A stretch of 64,000 nucleotides of DNA from Tepidibacter thalassicus DSM 15285. GTDB taxonomy: Bacteria > Bacillota > Clostridia > Peptostreptococcales > Peptostreptococcaceae. The notes under the pieces are model-generated. The model was not told the origin of the DNA. It did not search any database and was given only the letters and a program-made list of their open reading frames with translations. The translations under genes and the position numbers were made by a program. The DNA lies in the NCBI RefSeq assembly GCF_900129915.1, contig NZ_FQXH01000005.1, positions 248,001 through 312,000 of the forward strand, written 5' to 3'. Of the stretch, positions 53,020-61,816 are shown piece by piece; within the stretch, counting starts at the first letter, position 1, and the number at the start of each line of letters is the position of its first letter.

Positions 53020-53667
53020 ATGATTATCATATTAATAAGAACTTTAATTTTATACACATTTGTATTAATTAGTATGAGGATTATGGGTAAAGGCGAATTG
53101 TCTGAAATGCAACCTTTTGAATTAGTTGTTACATTAATGATAGCTGAACTTGCTGCACTTCCTATGGAAGATGTGCGATTACCTTTAATCAATGGAATTG
53201 TTGCTATAATTACAATATTATTTGCTCAAATAATTATTTCATATTTAAATTTAAAAAGTGAAAAAGCAAGAAAAATTATTTGTGGAAAACCGAGTATATT
53301 AATTAATAAAGGAGTAATCAATGAAAAAGAACTTAAAAATCTTAGAATTAATATGAATGATTTAATCGAACAATTGAGAATTAAAAACCATCCTGTTATT
53401 AAAGATATTGAATATGCAATACTTGAAACTAGTGGAGATTTAACAGTAATACCAAAAACAACAGAAGAAAAAACAACTTCTGTTGAAGGATTACCTATAT
53501 CGCTTATTATTGATGGACATATAGATTACGAAGGTCTTAAAAAAATAAACAAAGATACTTTATGGCTCAAAAATGAATTAAAAAAACAAAGAATCAATGA
53601 TATTGAAGATGTATTTTTTTGTTATATAGATAAAAATAAAAATTTATTTGTTCAAAAAAAGGAGTAA
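53020..53667 (+). CDS. DUF421 (YetF/YdfS-like) membrane protein
   Basis: A 215-aa protein with three N-terminal membrane segments and a cytoplasmic DUF421 domain. Typical text: MRIMGKGELSEMQPFELVVTLMIAELAALPMED (read in parts), GKPSILINKGVINEKELKNLRI and LIIDGHI. Function not established; several DUF421 genes belong to spore-envelope or stress regulons. ATG behind TGAGGAG. The DUF4363 gene follows 5 bases later. Confidence 0.88.
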   Translation: MIIILIRTLILYTFVLISMRIMGKGELSEMQPFELVVTLMIAELAALPMEDVRLPLINGIVAIITILFAQIIISYLNLKSEKARKIICGKPSILINKGVINEKELKNLRINMNDLIEQLRIKNHPVIKDIEYAILETSGDLTVIPKTTEEKTTSVEGLPISLIIDGHIDYEGLKKINKDTLWLKNELKKQRINDIEDVFFCYIDKNKNLFVQKKE

Positions 53668-53672
53668 TTTTT

Positions 53673-54053
53673 ATGAAATCTGTTATTTCTGTATTCATAA
53701 TGATTATTTTCGTAATTGGAGGGTGGTTTTTTTCGTATAAATATATTGAAAATAATTCCTTAGACTTTATACATTCTTTAAATATAATGAGTAAAAATAT
53801 AAAAAACAATGATTGGAAAAATTCTCAAAATGAATTTTTAAAAATGAAAGAGAAATGGGTTAATATAAAAAATACTTTAGACTTGATTATAGACCGCAAA
53901 GAGATTGAAAGTGTAAATTTAATTATAAAAAAAATAAATACATATATGGATTTAAAAAATGTAGATTTAACTCTTAATGAAATAACTGTATTAAAAGAAA
54001 TATTTAGAATTATGATAGAAAAAGAAAGTATTAAATTGACAAATATATTGTAA
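53673..54053 (+). CDS. DUF4363 family protein
   Basis: A 126-aa product with one N-terminal membrane anchor (about 4-21) and a helical external domain (NDWKNSQNEFLKMKEKWVNIKNTLDLIIDRKEI... pattern). DUF421 followed by DUF4363 is a common clostridial pair, and the spacing of 5 bases behind AAAAAAGGAG supports joint expression. Function unknown. Confidence 0.8.
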   Translation: MKSVISVFIMIIFVIGGWFFSYKYIENNSLDFIHSLNIMSKNIKNNDWKNSQNEFLKMKEKWVNIKNTLDLIIDRKEIESVNLIIKKINTYMDLKNVDLTLNEITVLKEIFRIMIEKESIKLTNIL

Positions 54054-54056
54054 AGA

Positions 54057-54086
54057 AACACCTATTTTATAAAATAGGTGTTTTTT
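54057..54086. terminator. Bidirectional terminator between DUF4363 gene and truA
   Basis: AACACCTATTTT and complement with a 2-base centre and six T on the forward side. Confidence 0.85.
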
Positions 54087-54102
54087 ATTATATTTTATAT
54101 TA

Positions 54103-54840
54103 TTAATATTTTACTTCTAATAAATACAATCCTTTAGCTGGAGCTGTCGGACCTGCTAATTTTCTATCTTTGCTAAGTAATATGTGATTAACATATTCTG
54201 GTTGTATATTTTTAAGTCCTACCTCTATGAGTGTTCCTACAATTATTCTTACCATGTTATATAAAAATCCATTTCCATGAACAATTATTTCTATTAATTT
54301 ATCTTTTTTTATTATTTCTATTGAATATATAATTCTTATATTAGATTTTTTCTTAGATTTTGAAGATCTAAAACTTGTAAAATCATGTTCTCCAATGAGA
54401 AAAGAAGAAGCTTTTTTCATTAATTCTAAATCTAATTTTTTAGGTATATGTACAGTATATTTTCTTAAAAAAGGATTATGATATTCATTATTATATATTT
54501 TATACATATATTTTTTTGATACAACATTGTATCTTGAATGAAATCTTTCTTCAACTTCGTCTACATTTGTAATTACTATATCTTCTGGAAGATATCTGTA
54601 TAAATATTCTTTCATTTGTAATGTAGACATATTTGAGTTAGTTTTAAAATTTGCAACTTGTTTTATTGCATGAACCCCTACATCAGTTCTTCCCGATCCT
54701 ATAATCTCTATATTTTCATTTGTCATTTTTGAAAGTACACTCTCTATTTTAGATTGTATAGTCATATCAGTATGACCAAGTCTTTGCCAACCTTTATATC
54801 TTGAACCATCGTATTGAATAGTAAGTTTTATATTTCTCAT
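54103..54840 (-). CDS. truA: tRNA pseudouridine(38-40) synthase TruA
   Basis: A 245-aa enzyme modifying uridines 38-40 of the tRNA anticodon arm. The catalytic aspartate lies in GSGRTDVGVHA (about residues 46-56); YDGSRYKGWQR is at the N-terminus, FTSFRSS and GFLYNMVRIIVGTLIEVG in the second half. It starts 26 bases after the sensor kinase gene with AAAAGGAG, without a terminator between, so it may be cotranscribed with it. Confidence 0.95.
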   Translation of the reverse strand: MRNIKLTIQYDGSRYKGWQRLGHTDMTIQSKIESVLSKMTNENIEIIGSGRTDVGVHAIKQVANFKTNSNMSTLQMKEYLYRYLPEDIVITNVDEVEERFHSRYNVVSKKYMYKIYNNEYHNPFLRKYTVHIPKKLDLELMKKASSFLIGEHDFTSFRSSKSKKKSNIRIIYSIEIIKKDKLIEIIVHGNGFLYNMVRIIVGTLIEVGLKNIQPEYVNHILLSKDRKLAGPTAPAKGLYLLEVKY

Positions 54841-54866
54841 TTTTTAATACACTCCTTTTTAAAATT

Positions 54867-56240
54867 TTAAAGTTTTATCTTAACAGTAGTTCCTTTTCCT
54901 TTTTCGCTTTCTATTTCCATTTCCCCACCATGAAGTTTAATTATTTCATAAGATATAGAAAGGCCTAAACCACTTCCAGATTTATTAGGGTTTTCTTGAT
55001 AAAACTTTTTCATTACTTTTTTTATATTTTGCTTTTCAATTCCTTCTCCATTATCTTCAATTTCTATAAATGTGTGTTTTTCATTTTGAAAAAGTCTTAT
55101 ATGTATATATCCATTTGATTTTGTGAATTTTAAAGAATTTTCAATTAAATTTATAAAAACCTGTTTTAATCTATTTTTATCTCCTTTTATTTCTTTTATA
55201 TTATTTATAATATTTAATGAAAGATCAATATTTTTTTTATCAGATTTTACTTTAAATTGATTTACTACATCTTCTAAAATATTTTTTAAATTAACATTTT
55301 CTATATTAATTTTAATATTTTTACCTTGTAATTTTGAAAAATCAAGCAATTCTTCTACTAACTTAATTAGTCTATTTGTTTCATCTTGTATTATTTTAAG
55401 ACCCATTTGAATTTCTTCTTCACTTCCTCCGTAAGAAAGAGTTTCACTCCATCCTTTTATAGAAGTAAGAGGTGTTCGTAATTCATGAGATACAGATGAT
55501 ATAAATTCATTTTTTATTTGTTCACTTTTTTGGATCTCTTCAGCCATATAACTAAAAGTTTGAGCAAGTTCTCCTATTTCATCATTTGATAATTTTTTTG
55601 GTCTCACTTTGTAATTACCATTAGCCATTTCTTTTGCAGCATTTTTTAGTTCAGTTATTGGATCAATTATGCTTTTTCCTAAAAGAAGACTAAAAATTAA
55701 AACAAAAGTAAGAACTGCTAATCCAGCGATAAAAACAACTAATTCTATATTAATAAGTGTTTTATTTATTTTTTCAATTGAAACACTATATCTCAATATT
55801 CCTTCTGTTTTTTCGTTAAATTTAAGAGGAATTGATATAGACATAATATTTTCTTTTGTATTATTATCTTTATATTTAAATACGTGCATATTTCCTTTTA
55901 ACGCTTCTTTAACATCTAAAGCGTTTATTTTTTCTTTTATATAAAATCCATATGAATCAATCAATACATTTTCATTGTTGTCAATAACTTGTATTCTTGT
56001 TTTTTCGTCTTTTGATATGAGATTTTTATAAATGTGTTTTATTTTATTCTCAAATGGAGAATAAGCCATATATTTATTGTAAAAATCAAACGATAATTTA
56101 GCTTTATTTAGCAAATAATATTCAATAGAATTGTAATAATAATGCCTAACATAAAAAATAAAAAAGGATTCTAAAACAAAAACAGTAATAAAAATTATTA
56201 TACATGAATTTAAAAGTATTTTTTTCTTTATTCCATTCAA
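54867..56240 (-). CDS. Sensor histidine kinase
   Basis: A 457-aa membrane kinase. First membrane segment about residues 12-33, extracytoplasmic sensor region to about 155, second segment about 160-185, then HAMP (ELKNAAKEMANGNYKVR), HisKA with phospho-acceptor in SSVSHELRTPLTSIKGW, and HATPase boxes (NLIENSLKFT, DNGEGI, GSGLGLSISYEI). The TTG start at 56240 sits one base after the response regulator stop, behind GAAAGGAAG; the longer frame overlaps that gene. Pairs with the regulator encoded before it. Confidence 0.92.
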   Translation of the reverse strand: MNGIKKKILLNSCIIIFITVFVLESFFIFYVRHYYYNSIEYYLLNKAKLSFDFYNKYMAYSPFENKIKHIYKNLISKDEKTRIQVIDNNENVLIDSYGFYIKEKINALDVKEALKGNMHVFKYKDNNTKENIMSISIPLKFNEKTEGILRYSVSIEKINKTLINIELVVFIAGLAVLTFVLIFSLLLGKSIIDPITELKNAAKEMANGNYKVRPKKLSNDEIGELAQTFSYMAEEIQKSEQIKNEFISSVSHELRTPLTSIKGWSETLSYGGSEEEIQMGLKIIQDETNRLIKLVEELLDFSKLQGKNIKINIENVNLKNILEDVVNQFKVKSDKKNIDLSLNIINNIKEIKGDKNRLKQVFINLIENSLKFTKSNGYIHIRLFQNEKHTFIEIEDNGEGIEKQNIKKVMKKFYQENPNKSGSGLGLSISYEIIKLHGGEMEIESEKGKGTTVKIKL

Positions 56241-56241
56241 A

Positions 56242-56928
56242 TTAATCTTCCTTTCTAAAGCAATAGCCATGGCCCCATACTGTTTGAAGATATTTAGGAT
56301 TAGATGGATTTTCTTCAATTTTACTTCTAATTCTTCTTATATTAACATCTACGATTTTTAAATCTCCAATGTAATTTTTCCCCCATATCTCATCTAAAAT
56401 TTCATCTCTACTTAAAGATTTACTTTCATTTATCATTAAATATTTTAATATAGAAAATTCAGTTGGTGTAACTTCTATCTCTTTATTCCCTTTAAATAAT
56501 TTTCTTTGATTTAAATCTAAAGTAAAAGGAGAACATACTATTAATTCACTTTGACTATGTCTTTTTATCCTTCTTAAAAGAGATGCAATTCGAGCTAATA
56601 ACTCTTTAGGACTAAATGGTTTAACTATATAATCATCAGCACCAGAATTCAACCCAATTATTTTATCATTTTCTTGTCCTTTAGCTGTTAGCATTATAAT
56701 TCCTATATCTTCATAATTTTTTCTTATAAATTTACATACTTCTATACCACTTATTCCTGGAAGCATAACATCTAATAACGCAATATCTATATTATTATTT
56801 TTAATTTTTTCTATAGCTTCTTCTCCGTTTGATGATTCAACAACTTCATAACCTTCTCTTTTTAAGTTAATACTAACAAAACTCCTTATTCCAATTTCAT
56901 CTTCTAAAACCAACACTTTGAAACTCAT
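56242..56928 (-). CDS. OmpR/PhoB-type response regulator
   Basis: A 228-aa two-domain regulator. Receiver: acidic pair E9-D10, phosphorylation site in ALLDVMLPGISG (about D53), LTAKGQENDKI and K103-type YIVKPFSPKELLARI. The C-terminal winged helix has EVTPTEFSILKYLM and VDVNIRRIRSKIE...YLQTVWGHGYCF. It is encoded between a lipoprotein gene (upstream) and its kinase. The target genes are not known. Confidence 0.94.
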   Translation of the reverse strand: MSFKVLVLEDEIGIRSFVSINLKREGYEVVESSNGEEAIEKIKNNNIDIALLDVMLPGISGIEVCKFIRKNYEDIGIIMLTAKGQENDKIIGLNSGADDYIVKPFSPKELLARIASLLRRIKRHSQSELIVCSPFTLDLNQRKLFKGNKEIEVTPTEFSILKYLMINESKSLSRDEILDEIWGKNYIGDLKIVDVNIRRIRSKIEENPSNPKYLQTVWGHGYCFRKED

Positions 56929-56943
56929 ATTACCACCCCAATT

Positions 56944-58275
56944 TTAATATAGCAATTTAAAGTTTATATATATATCTTCTTTAGTTGTAAAAAATCTTTT
57001 ATTTTTATTTATATAATTGTTGTTTAAAAAACCAATAAAAACTGTATTTTTATTTTCACCTAAATATATAAACTCTTTATTTTGTTCAATTAATTTTCTT
57101 TCTTCGTCCTTCCAACTACTTTTATTAAAATACACTATAGTTAAAAGTTTATTTCCTATTTTTTTATTTTTTTCTAAACTATAAAAAATTACTTCTTTTT
57201 TATTTTTAACAATACATTCTTTTAAAGTAAATTTACCTTTCCAATTTTTCGGCAGATTAAATCTGTAACCTTCATCATAATCGTAATAATTTTCAACAAC
57301 AAAACTCAGTTCTTTTTTTTCATCCCATTTATACCAAGTATTAATCCATGGTATATTTACTAAAGCTTCTTTTTCATATCCTACTGGCTGAGTTAAAACT
57401 CCTATTTCTATTATTCCATCATTATCTATATCATTACTTCCAACAGGATATATTTGATAAGTTTTAGAAATAGAATTTTTAAAAGCTTTTTCAAGTTTAT
57501 TATTATTTAAAAATATAAGCTCTGTATAAGCACTATGTGTTTTTAAAGGAATATCAACAAATACTCCTTTTTTATTTTTAGAAGCTTTTCCAATTTCAAT
57601 ATTAGAATATTTTACTTCATAATTAGATGAAATATTTATTTTATCTATAAGTTTAAATTTATTTACATTATAATTATATACACTTAAAGTGAAAATAGAT
57701 TTTTTAGAATTATAATTAAAAAGGAAAATATCCAATTTTTTGTCATTATTCAAATCATCAATTTTTATACCTATGTGTTTACCGTTAAAAACTCTTTTTA
57801 TTTTATTTTGGTCCATAGTATATATAGATTGAATTTTAGTATAGTCACCATAATCCCAACTTATTATTATTTCACTTTTTCCATCTTGGTTCAAATCATA
57901 AAAACTAGCATAACTTATATCAAAACCCTCTCCTTGTATTGAATCCATCATTTCCCAAGTGTTGTTGATTTTTTTCAGTACAATAAATCCTATTTCAAAA
58001 CTTTTTTCTTGTTCTTCATAAAATGCTATGATTTCATTTTTATTATCTCCATCAATATCAACCTCATTTATTGCTCCTGCTTCTTTACAATCAAGAGGAA
58101 TAGTTAGATTAGCTCCAGGAGGTAAAAACTTCTCAATTGATTTTTTTATTAGTTCCTTTTCTTTATTTGTTTTAGGTTTTTGAATTAATTGTTCAGGAGT
58201 TGAAAATTTATAACATCCTGTTAATAATAAAGATGTTAATATAAATAAAGTTATACATTTAAATAATTTATACAT
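56944..58275 (-). CDS. Lipoprotein with FG-GAP/VCBS-like calcium-type repeats
   Basis: A 443-aa exported protein. The signal peptide has a clear lipobox LLLTGC at residues 16-21. At least four acidic loops of the integrin-like FG-GAP type: EVDIDGDNKNEI, YDLNQDGKSEII, DDLNNDKKLDIF and NDIDNDGIIEIG. The C-terminal ~110 residues form another domain (FNLPKNWKGKFTLKEC). Its stop is 15 bases from the response regulator gene, so it may be an extracytoplasmic input for that system (inference). Confidence 0.78.
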   Translation of the reverse strand: MYKLFKCITLFILTSLLLTGCYKFSTPEQLIQKPKTNKEKELIKKSIEKFLPPGANLTIPLDCKEAGAINEVDIDGDNKNEIIAFYEEQEKSFEIGFIVLKKINNTWEMMDSIQGEGFDISYASFYDLNQDGKSEIIISWDYGDYTKIQSIYTMDQNKIKRVFNGKHIGIKIDDLNNDKKLDIFLFNYNSKKSIFTLSVYNYNVNKFKLIDKINISSNYEVKYSNIEIGKASKNKKGVFVDIPLKTHSAYTELIFLNNNKLEKAFKNSISKTYQIYPVGSNDIDNDGIIEIGVLTQPVGYEKEALVNIPWINTWYKWDEKKELSFVVENYYDYDEGYRFNLPKNWKGKFTLKECIVKNKKEVIFYSLEKNKKIGNKLLTIVYFNKSSWKDEERKLIEQNKEFIYLGENKNTVFIGFLNNNYINKNKRFFTTKEDIYINFKLLY

Positions 58276-58300
58276 ATATTTCCTCCTTGGTTAAAATATT

Positions 58301-59191
58301 CTAATATACATATATATAGTTTCCATATATAGAAGGAATAGATTTTGAAATATTATTTATATTATAATCACTAGTTTCTCCTATGATTTTTCCATATACA
58401 ATTACTTTATCTCCTTTAAAATGCTTCACATTTTTATAACAAAACACATGAAATATATTTTTCCCATTACTTATAAGTATGTTTTCAGAATTGAAATTTT
58501 CTTTAATATAAATAATCGTTCCAGAAATTTCGATTTTTTTCCCTATATATTTAGACGGATTTTCATATATTTTATTTGCATTATCTATATTTTTTAAGGG
58601 TTTATAGTAATCTTCATTATTGTAATTAATTTGAAATTGTTTTTCTAAATGTTTAGAATAAGTATTAAATTTTTCATTAACTGAAAAAATATCGCTTAAT
58701 CCTAATTTTTCATTGTTTTTTTTAACTTCATATATGTAATTAAATTCTTTAATTTTAGAACCTTTTTTCCCATATGTTATATTGAATTTTTCGTAAACAT
58801 ATACATTGTATACTCCATTTATAAATTCAATATTTTCAACTTGAACATCTAATAATTGCTCTTTAATATTTCTTTTATATAAATTAGTTACTAAATATTT
58901 CTGTGATTTATATAAATTACTATTGGGAATTAAATATGGCTCTACAATAGAAAAATTATTTTTATTTATAGATTTTACCATGGCATTTTCATAATTTCTT
59001 ATTAAATCTATAATATTATTTTGAATATATTTATTTGTTAATTCTAGATTTTTTTGTTGATTTACATTTTCTATATTATTAATGTATTTTGATGATTTGT
59101 GCGTATTTTCTTTGATTAATTTTACACTAAAAACAAAAATTATTATAACACTTATTAAAAATACATGCTTGTATATTTTTTTATTTAACAT
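58301..59191 (-). CDS. Membrane-anchored TcaA-like protein with C-terminal OB-fold-like domain
   Basis: About 296 aa. N-terminal membrane anchor (residues 10-27), an external region with the TcaA/NTF2-like pattern (NYENAMVKSINKNNFSIVEPYL, LYKSQKYLVTNLYKRNI, VYNVYVYEKFNITYGKKG), and a last ~80 residues with an OB-fold-like pattern (YIGKKIEISGTIIYIKE, GDKVIVYGKIIGET). The annotated ATG at 59191 is 9 bases from GGAGGG; the ATG two codons upstream is also possible. First gene of the lipoprotein-regulator-kinase operon. Function unknown. Confidence 0.6.
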   Translation of the reverse strand: MLNKKIYKHVFLISVIIIFVFSVKLIKENTHKSSKYINNIENVNQQKNLELTNKYIQNNIIDLIRNYENAMVKSINKNNFSIVEPYLIPNSNLYKSQKYLVTNLYKRNIKEQLLDVQVENIEFINGVYNVYVYEKFNITYGKKGSKIKEFNYIYEVKKNNEKLGLSDIFSVNEKFNTYSKHLEKQFQINYNNEDYYKPLKNIDNANKIYENPSKYIGKKIEISGTIIYIKENFNSENILISNGKNIFHVFCYKNVKHFKGDKVIVYGKIIGETSDYNINNISKSIPSIYGNYIYVY

Positions 59192-59227
59192 TTTCATCTA
59201 CCCTCCATATCCATAAAATCAAATTAA

Positions 59228-59252
59228 AAAACCGCTGAATTTAATCAGCAGT
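59228..59252 (-). terminator. Terminator of the reverse gene at 59253
   Basis: On the reverse strand CTGCTGA, loop TTAAAT, TCAGCGG and TTTTTT. Confidence 0.8.
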
Positions 59253-59654
59253 CTAACTTGTTATAATATTTATTATTTCTAACATACTTATTCCTTTTTT
59301 TATACTTTTTTCTCCTACTCGTATTTTAGAACTTAAATTTAAAGATTTCAATAAAGTTAAAAAATCTTGCTTATGCTGTATTAACCCATTATCTAAAAGT
59401 ATATCTGCAACTTTCTCTGAAGTATATCCATTTTGAATGACTATAGTAATAAATTCTTCTTTTTTGTTTTCTTTAGAAATAGTATTTTTAGGCGTTTCAA
59501 TTTTTTTAGGCATTTCTATTTTTGTTTTTTCTGTTTTATTTTTTGTTATATTTTGTTTATCAATAGTTCTATTATTTATGATATTTATAGAAGAACTCAC
59601 AATTAAACCCATAGAAAATCCTATTATAAATATGAATAATATTAGTTTTTTCAA
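59253..59654 (-). CDS. MltG/YceG N-terminal-domain-like anchored protein
   Basis: A 133-aa product with an N-terminal membrane anchor, a Lys/Thr/Glu-rich linker (residues 30-68), and a C-terminal ~60 residues patterned like the LysM-like part of endolytic transglycosylase MltG: IVIQNGYTSEKVADILLDNGLIQHKQDFLTLL and KIRVGEKSIKKGISMLEIINIIT. The catalytic domain of MltG is absent, so it probably only binds. Such short proteins are common in Clostridia. ATG behind AGGAGGA. Confidence 0.7.
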   Translation of the reverse strand: MKKLILFIFIIGFSMGLIVSSSINIINNRTIDKQNITKNKTEKTKIEMPKKIETPKNTISKENKKEEFITIVIQNGYTSEKVADILLDNGLIQHKQDFLTLLKSLNLSSKIRVGEKSIKKGISMLEIINIITS

Positions 59655-59755
59655 GATTATTCCTCCTGTAATTTATACTTTTTCATTTATATTATATATT
59701 ATTCGCTTAACATTTCAAAATTAAATTGAATAAAATAAACCAAGAGGTGATATAC

Positions 59756-60694
59756 ATGCCTAAATACAATCATAAATATGTTCATATTGCAATTTTACTT
59801 GTAGTTTCTATCCTTCCAACAGTATTGGCTAGTATATCTTTTTTAAGTATAGATAAAAAAACTACAGTAGATTTAACGGTTAAATCTTTATACGCTATAG
59901 GAAAAGAGCAAGAAAAAAAAATAAACGATTGGTTTAACGAAATAGTTTATGATATGAACTTTTTAAGAGAAATAGAATCTGTCAAAAATCTTCAGAAAGA
60001 TAAATTAGCTCCTGTTATAGAATATATAAAAACAAATAGAGATATATATAAGGATATTTTTATATTAGATAAAGATTTTAATGTAATATATGGATATAAT
60101 TATGATAACAGGAATTTTAAAGAAAAAAAACATGTTAGAGATGCCATGGCTGGAAACATATCTTTTTCAGATATAATATTTTTTTCAAATAATCCTTTTG
60201 TAGAAGTTGCAGTTCCTATATACAATAATAACATTATAGTAGGTATAATTTATTCAAAAATTAATATATCTTCATTAAATACAATAATGCAATTTTCAAG
60301 ATTAATGAATGAATCAACTGAAAGCTATATTGTAAATAAACAGGGAATATTTATAACTGAATCAAGATTTATACCAGATGCTATTGGTAAAAAACGAATT
60401 GATATTGCAAATACTAAACTTAACATTGATTATTCAAATAAAACTCCATATTTAGATTATAGAAGCACTTCTGTATATGGACTTTATTTTGCTCTTCCTT
60501 ATAATAATTGGACATTAATAATTGAACAAGATGCAGATGATGTTCATCGTAACAATAATAAAATAATAGCAACAGGAGAATTATTATCTGCATTAGAAAT
60601 CGTTTTAGTTGGAGTTTTTCAGAAAATTTTAAAAACAAAATTTAAAATATCTACAACAGAAGATGATGAACAAGAAGAAAGTAATACAAAATAA
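59756..60694 (+). CDS. Stand-alone dCache-type extracellular sensor without output domain
   Basis: A 312-aa product. One N-terminal membrane segment (about residues 9-31) and a large external double Cache/PDC domain: EKKINDWFNEIVYDMNFL helix, IFILDKDFNVIYGYN, HVRDAMAGNISFSDI, VEVAVPIYNNNIIVGIIYSKI, YIVNKQGIFITESRF and LYFALPYNNWTLIIEQDAD. A weakly hydrophobic segment near residues 275-297 may be a second span; only ~20 acidic residues follow. No HAMP, kinase, GGDEF or MCP part exists, and the stop is followed by a terminator, so the gene is complete as it stands. ATG at 59756 behind AAGAGGTG. Confidence 0.78.
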   Translation: MPKYNHKYVHIAILLVVSILPTVLASISFLSIDKKTTVDLTVKSLYAIGKEQEKKINDWFNEIVYDMNFLREIESVKNLQKDKLAPVIEYIKTNRDIYKDIFILDKDFNVIYGYNYDNRNFKEKKHVRDAMAGNISFSDIIFFSNNPFVEVAVPIYNNNIIVGIIYSKINISSLNTIMQFSRLMNESTESYIVNKQGIFITESRFIPDAIGKKRIDIANTKLNIDYSNKTPYLDYRSTSVYGLYFALPYNNWTLIIEQDADDVHRNNNKIIATGELLSALEIVLVGVFQKILKTKFKISTTEDDEQEESNTK

Positions 60695-60735
60695 AAATTT
60701 GCTAACTTGTTTATAATACAAGTTAGCAAATTTTT
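60693..60735. terminator. Bidirectional terminator
   Basis: AAAAATTTGCTAACTTGT with exact complement, 7-base loop; converging genes on both sides. Confidence 0.88.
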
Positions 60736-60747
60736 ATTTAAAAAATA

Positions 60748-60972
60748 TCATTCATTTTCTTTTTGCTTGAGCTTTTCATCTAAAAACCAAGTTCCTTCTT
60801 TGGGATTAGATATAATTCCTGCTAAAGATAGTAATCCCAAAAATGCTTTTACAAGTTCATCGTAATTGCCAGGCAAAATTAAATTAATATCATATACTTT
60901 CAAACTATCAAATAAAATTGGAATAAAAGAAAATATAGACAACCAAAGACCGTAATTTTTCCATCTATTCAT
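60748..60972 (-). CDS. Phage-holin-like small membrane protein (phi-LC3 type)
   Basis: A 74-aa product with two hydrophobic segments (YGLWLSIFSFIPILFDSL and AFLGLLSLAGIIS) and the end pattern GIISNPKEGTWFLD, similar to phi-LC3-family holins (GI.nDPTT.G..D). No endolysin, tail or other phage gene lies nearby, so it is an orphan. AAAGGTGG precedes the ATG. Confidence 0.7.
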   Translation of the reverse strand: MNRWKNYGLWLSIFSFIPILFDSLKVYDINLILPGNYDELVKAFLGLLSLAGIISNPKEGTWFLDEKLKQKENE

Positions 60973-61066
60973 CTAAAAAACCACCTTTAAAATAATATTT
61001 ATCTTTACTAAATATATATGCTTTTTTATTTTAAAGGTTCAATTTTTAATAAAAAATTTTAATATT

Positions 61067-61663
61067 TTATGCTAATAACAATATATTTTCTGGATTGCCA
61101 ATTTCTAATAATTTTTTCATTTGTTTTCTTGCATTTAAAAATTCCATATATCTTTTATCTGACAATCTCGAATCTCCATACACTCTCCAACCATTTATTT
61201 TTGTAAGTTTTAAAGAAGGATGTCCAATAAAACCAATTACATCTTTTAATGGATATCCTAAAAAAACACCTATCTCATCTGGTATATTTCCACTTTTCAT
61301 TTTATCTATAATATAATCTAAATATTTATTCAAACTATACTCGTTAGGATATCCAATGCTTTTAAGAAATTTTAAATTTCTATGTTCATTTAAAGTGTTG
61401 TCAAGTAATATTGGATTATAAAAAAACATTTTTGTACATTTATTACAATAACTAAATTCTCTAAATAAAATTTTATTAGTTTTACTTATAATATGTTTAA
61501 CTTGATTTATTTTCGACATACTAAGTTTTTCTTTATTTGGAAAACTAACTATTTCTGCTGGTTTTGCGCTTAAAATAACAGGTCCCAGTAATTCTATAAT
61601 CCATTTTATAAAATTATCATTTGCATTATTAAAACAAAAACAATTATTTAAATTTTTGTTCAT
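61067..61663 (-). CDS. DUF3793 family protein
   Basis: A 198-aa soluble protein. Family text: LGPVILSAKPAEIVSF near the start, PDEIGVFLGYPLKDVIGFIGH in the middle and VYGDSRLSDKRYMEFLNARK at the end. The ATG at 61663 follows GAAAGGATG; the frame extends further without a site. DUF3793 genes in Clostridia often lie beside iron-uptake or flavodoxin genes. A strong Fur box lies upstream, so iron-dependent repression is likely. Biochemical role unknown. Confidence 0.85.
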   Translation of the reverse strand: MNKNLNNCFCFNNANDNFIKWIIELLGPVILSAKPAEIVSFPNKEKLSMSKINQVKHIISKTNKILFREFSYCNKCTKMFFYNPILLDNTLNEHRNLKFLKSIGYPNEYSLNKYLDYIIDKMKSGNIPDEIGVFLGYPLKDVIGFIGHPSLKLTKINGWRVYGDSRLSDKRYMEFLNARKQMKKLLEIGNPENILLLA

Positions 61664-61693
61664 AAAAATCATCCTTTCTTTGAAAAATATATT

Positions 61694-61712
61694 GATGATG
61701 AATATCATTTTC
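61694..61712 (-). promoter_or_regulatory. Fur box
   Basis: Reverse strand GAAAATGATATTCATCATC matches the 19-bp Fur consensus GATAATGATAATCATTATC at 16 positions and holds a 7-1-7 repeat (TGATGAT-G-AATATCA on the forward strand). It is about 30 bases upstream of the DUF3793 start. Confidence 0.75.
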
Positions 61713-61776
61713 AATTATATAATTATATTATTATATTTTAATAAGCAATGTCAATTCTTTTGTAAATATTTTAAAA

Positions 61777-61816
61777 CAATAAAAATAGTGTGTATTTATA
61801 CACACTATTTTTATTG
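61777..61816 (-). terminator. Terminator of copA
   Basis: CAATAAAAATAGTGTGTA and complement with a 4-base loop; overlaps the copA stop codon. Confidence 0.85.
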
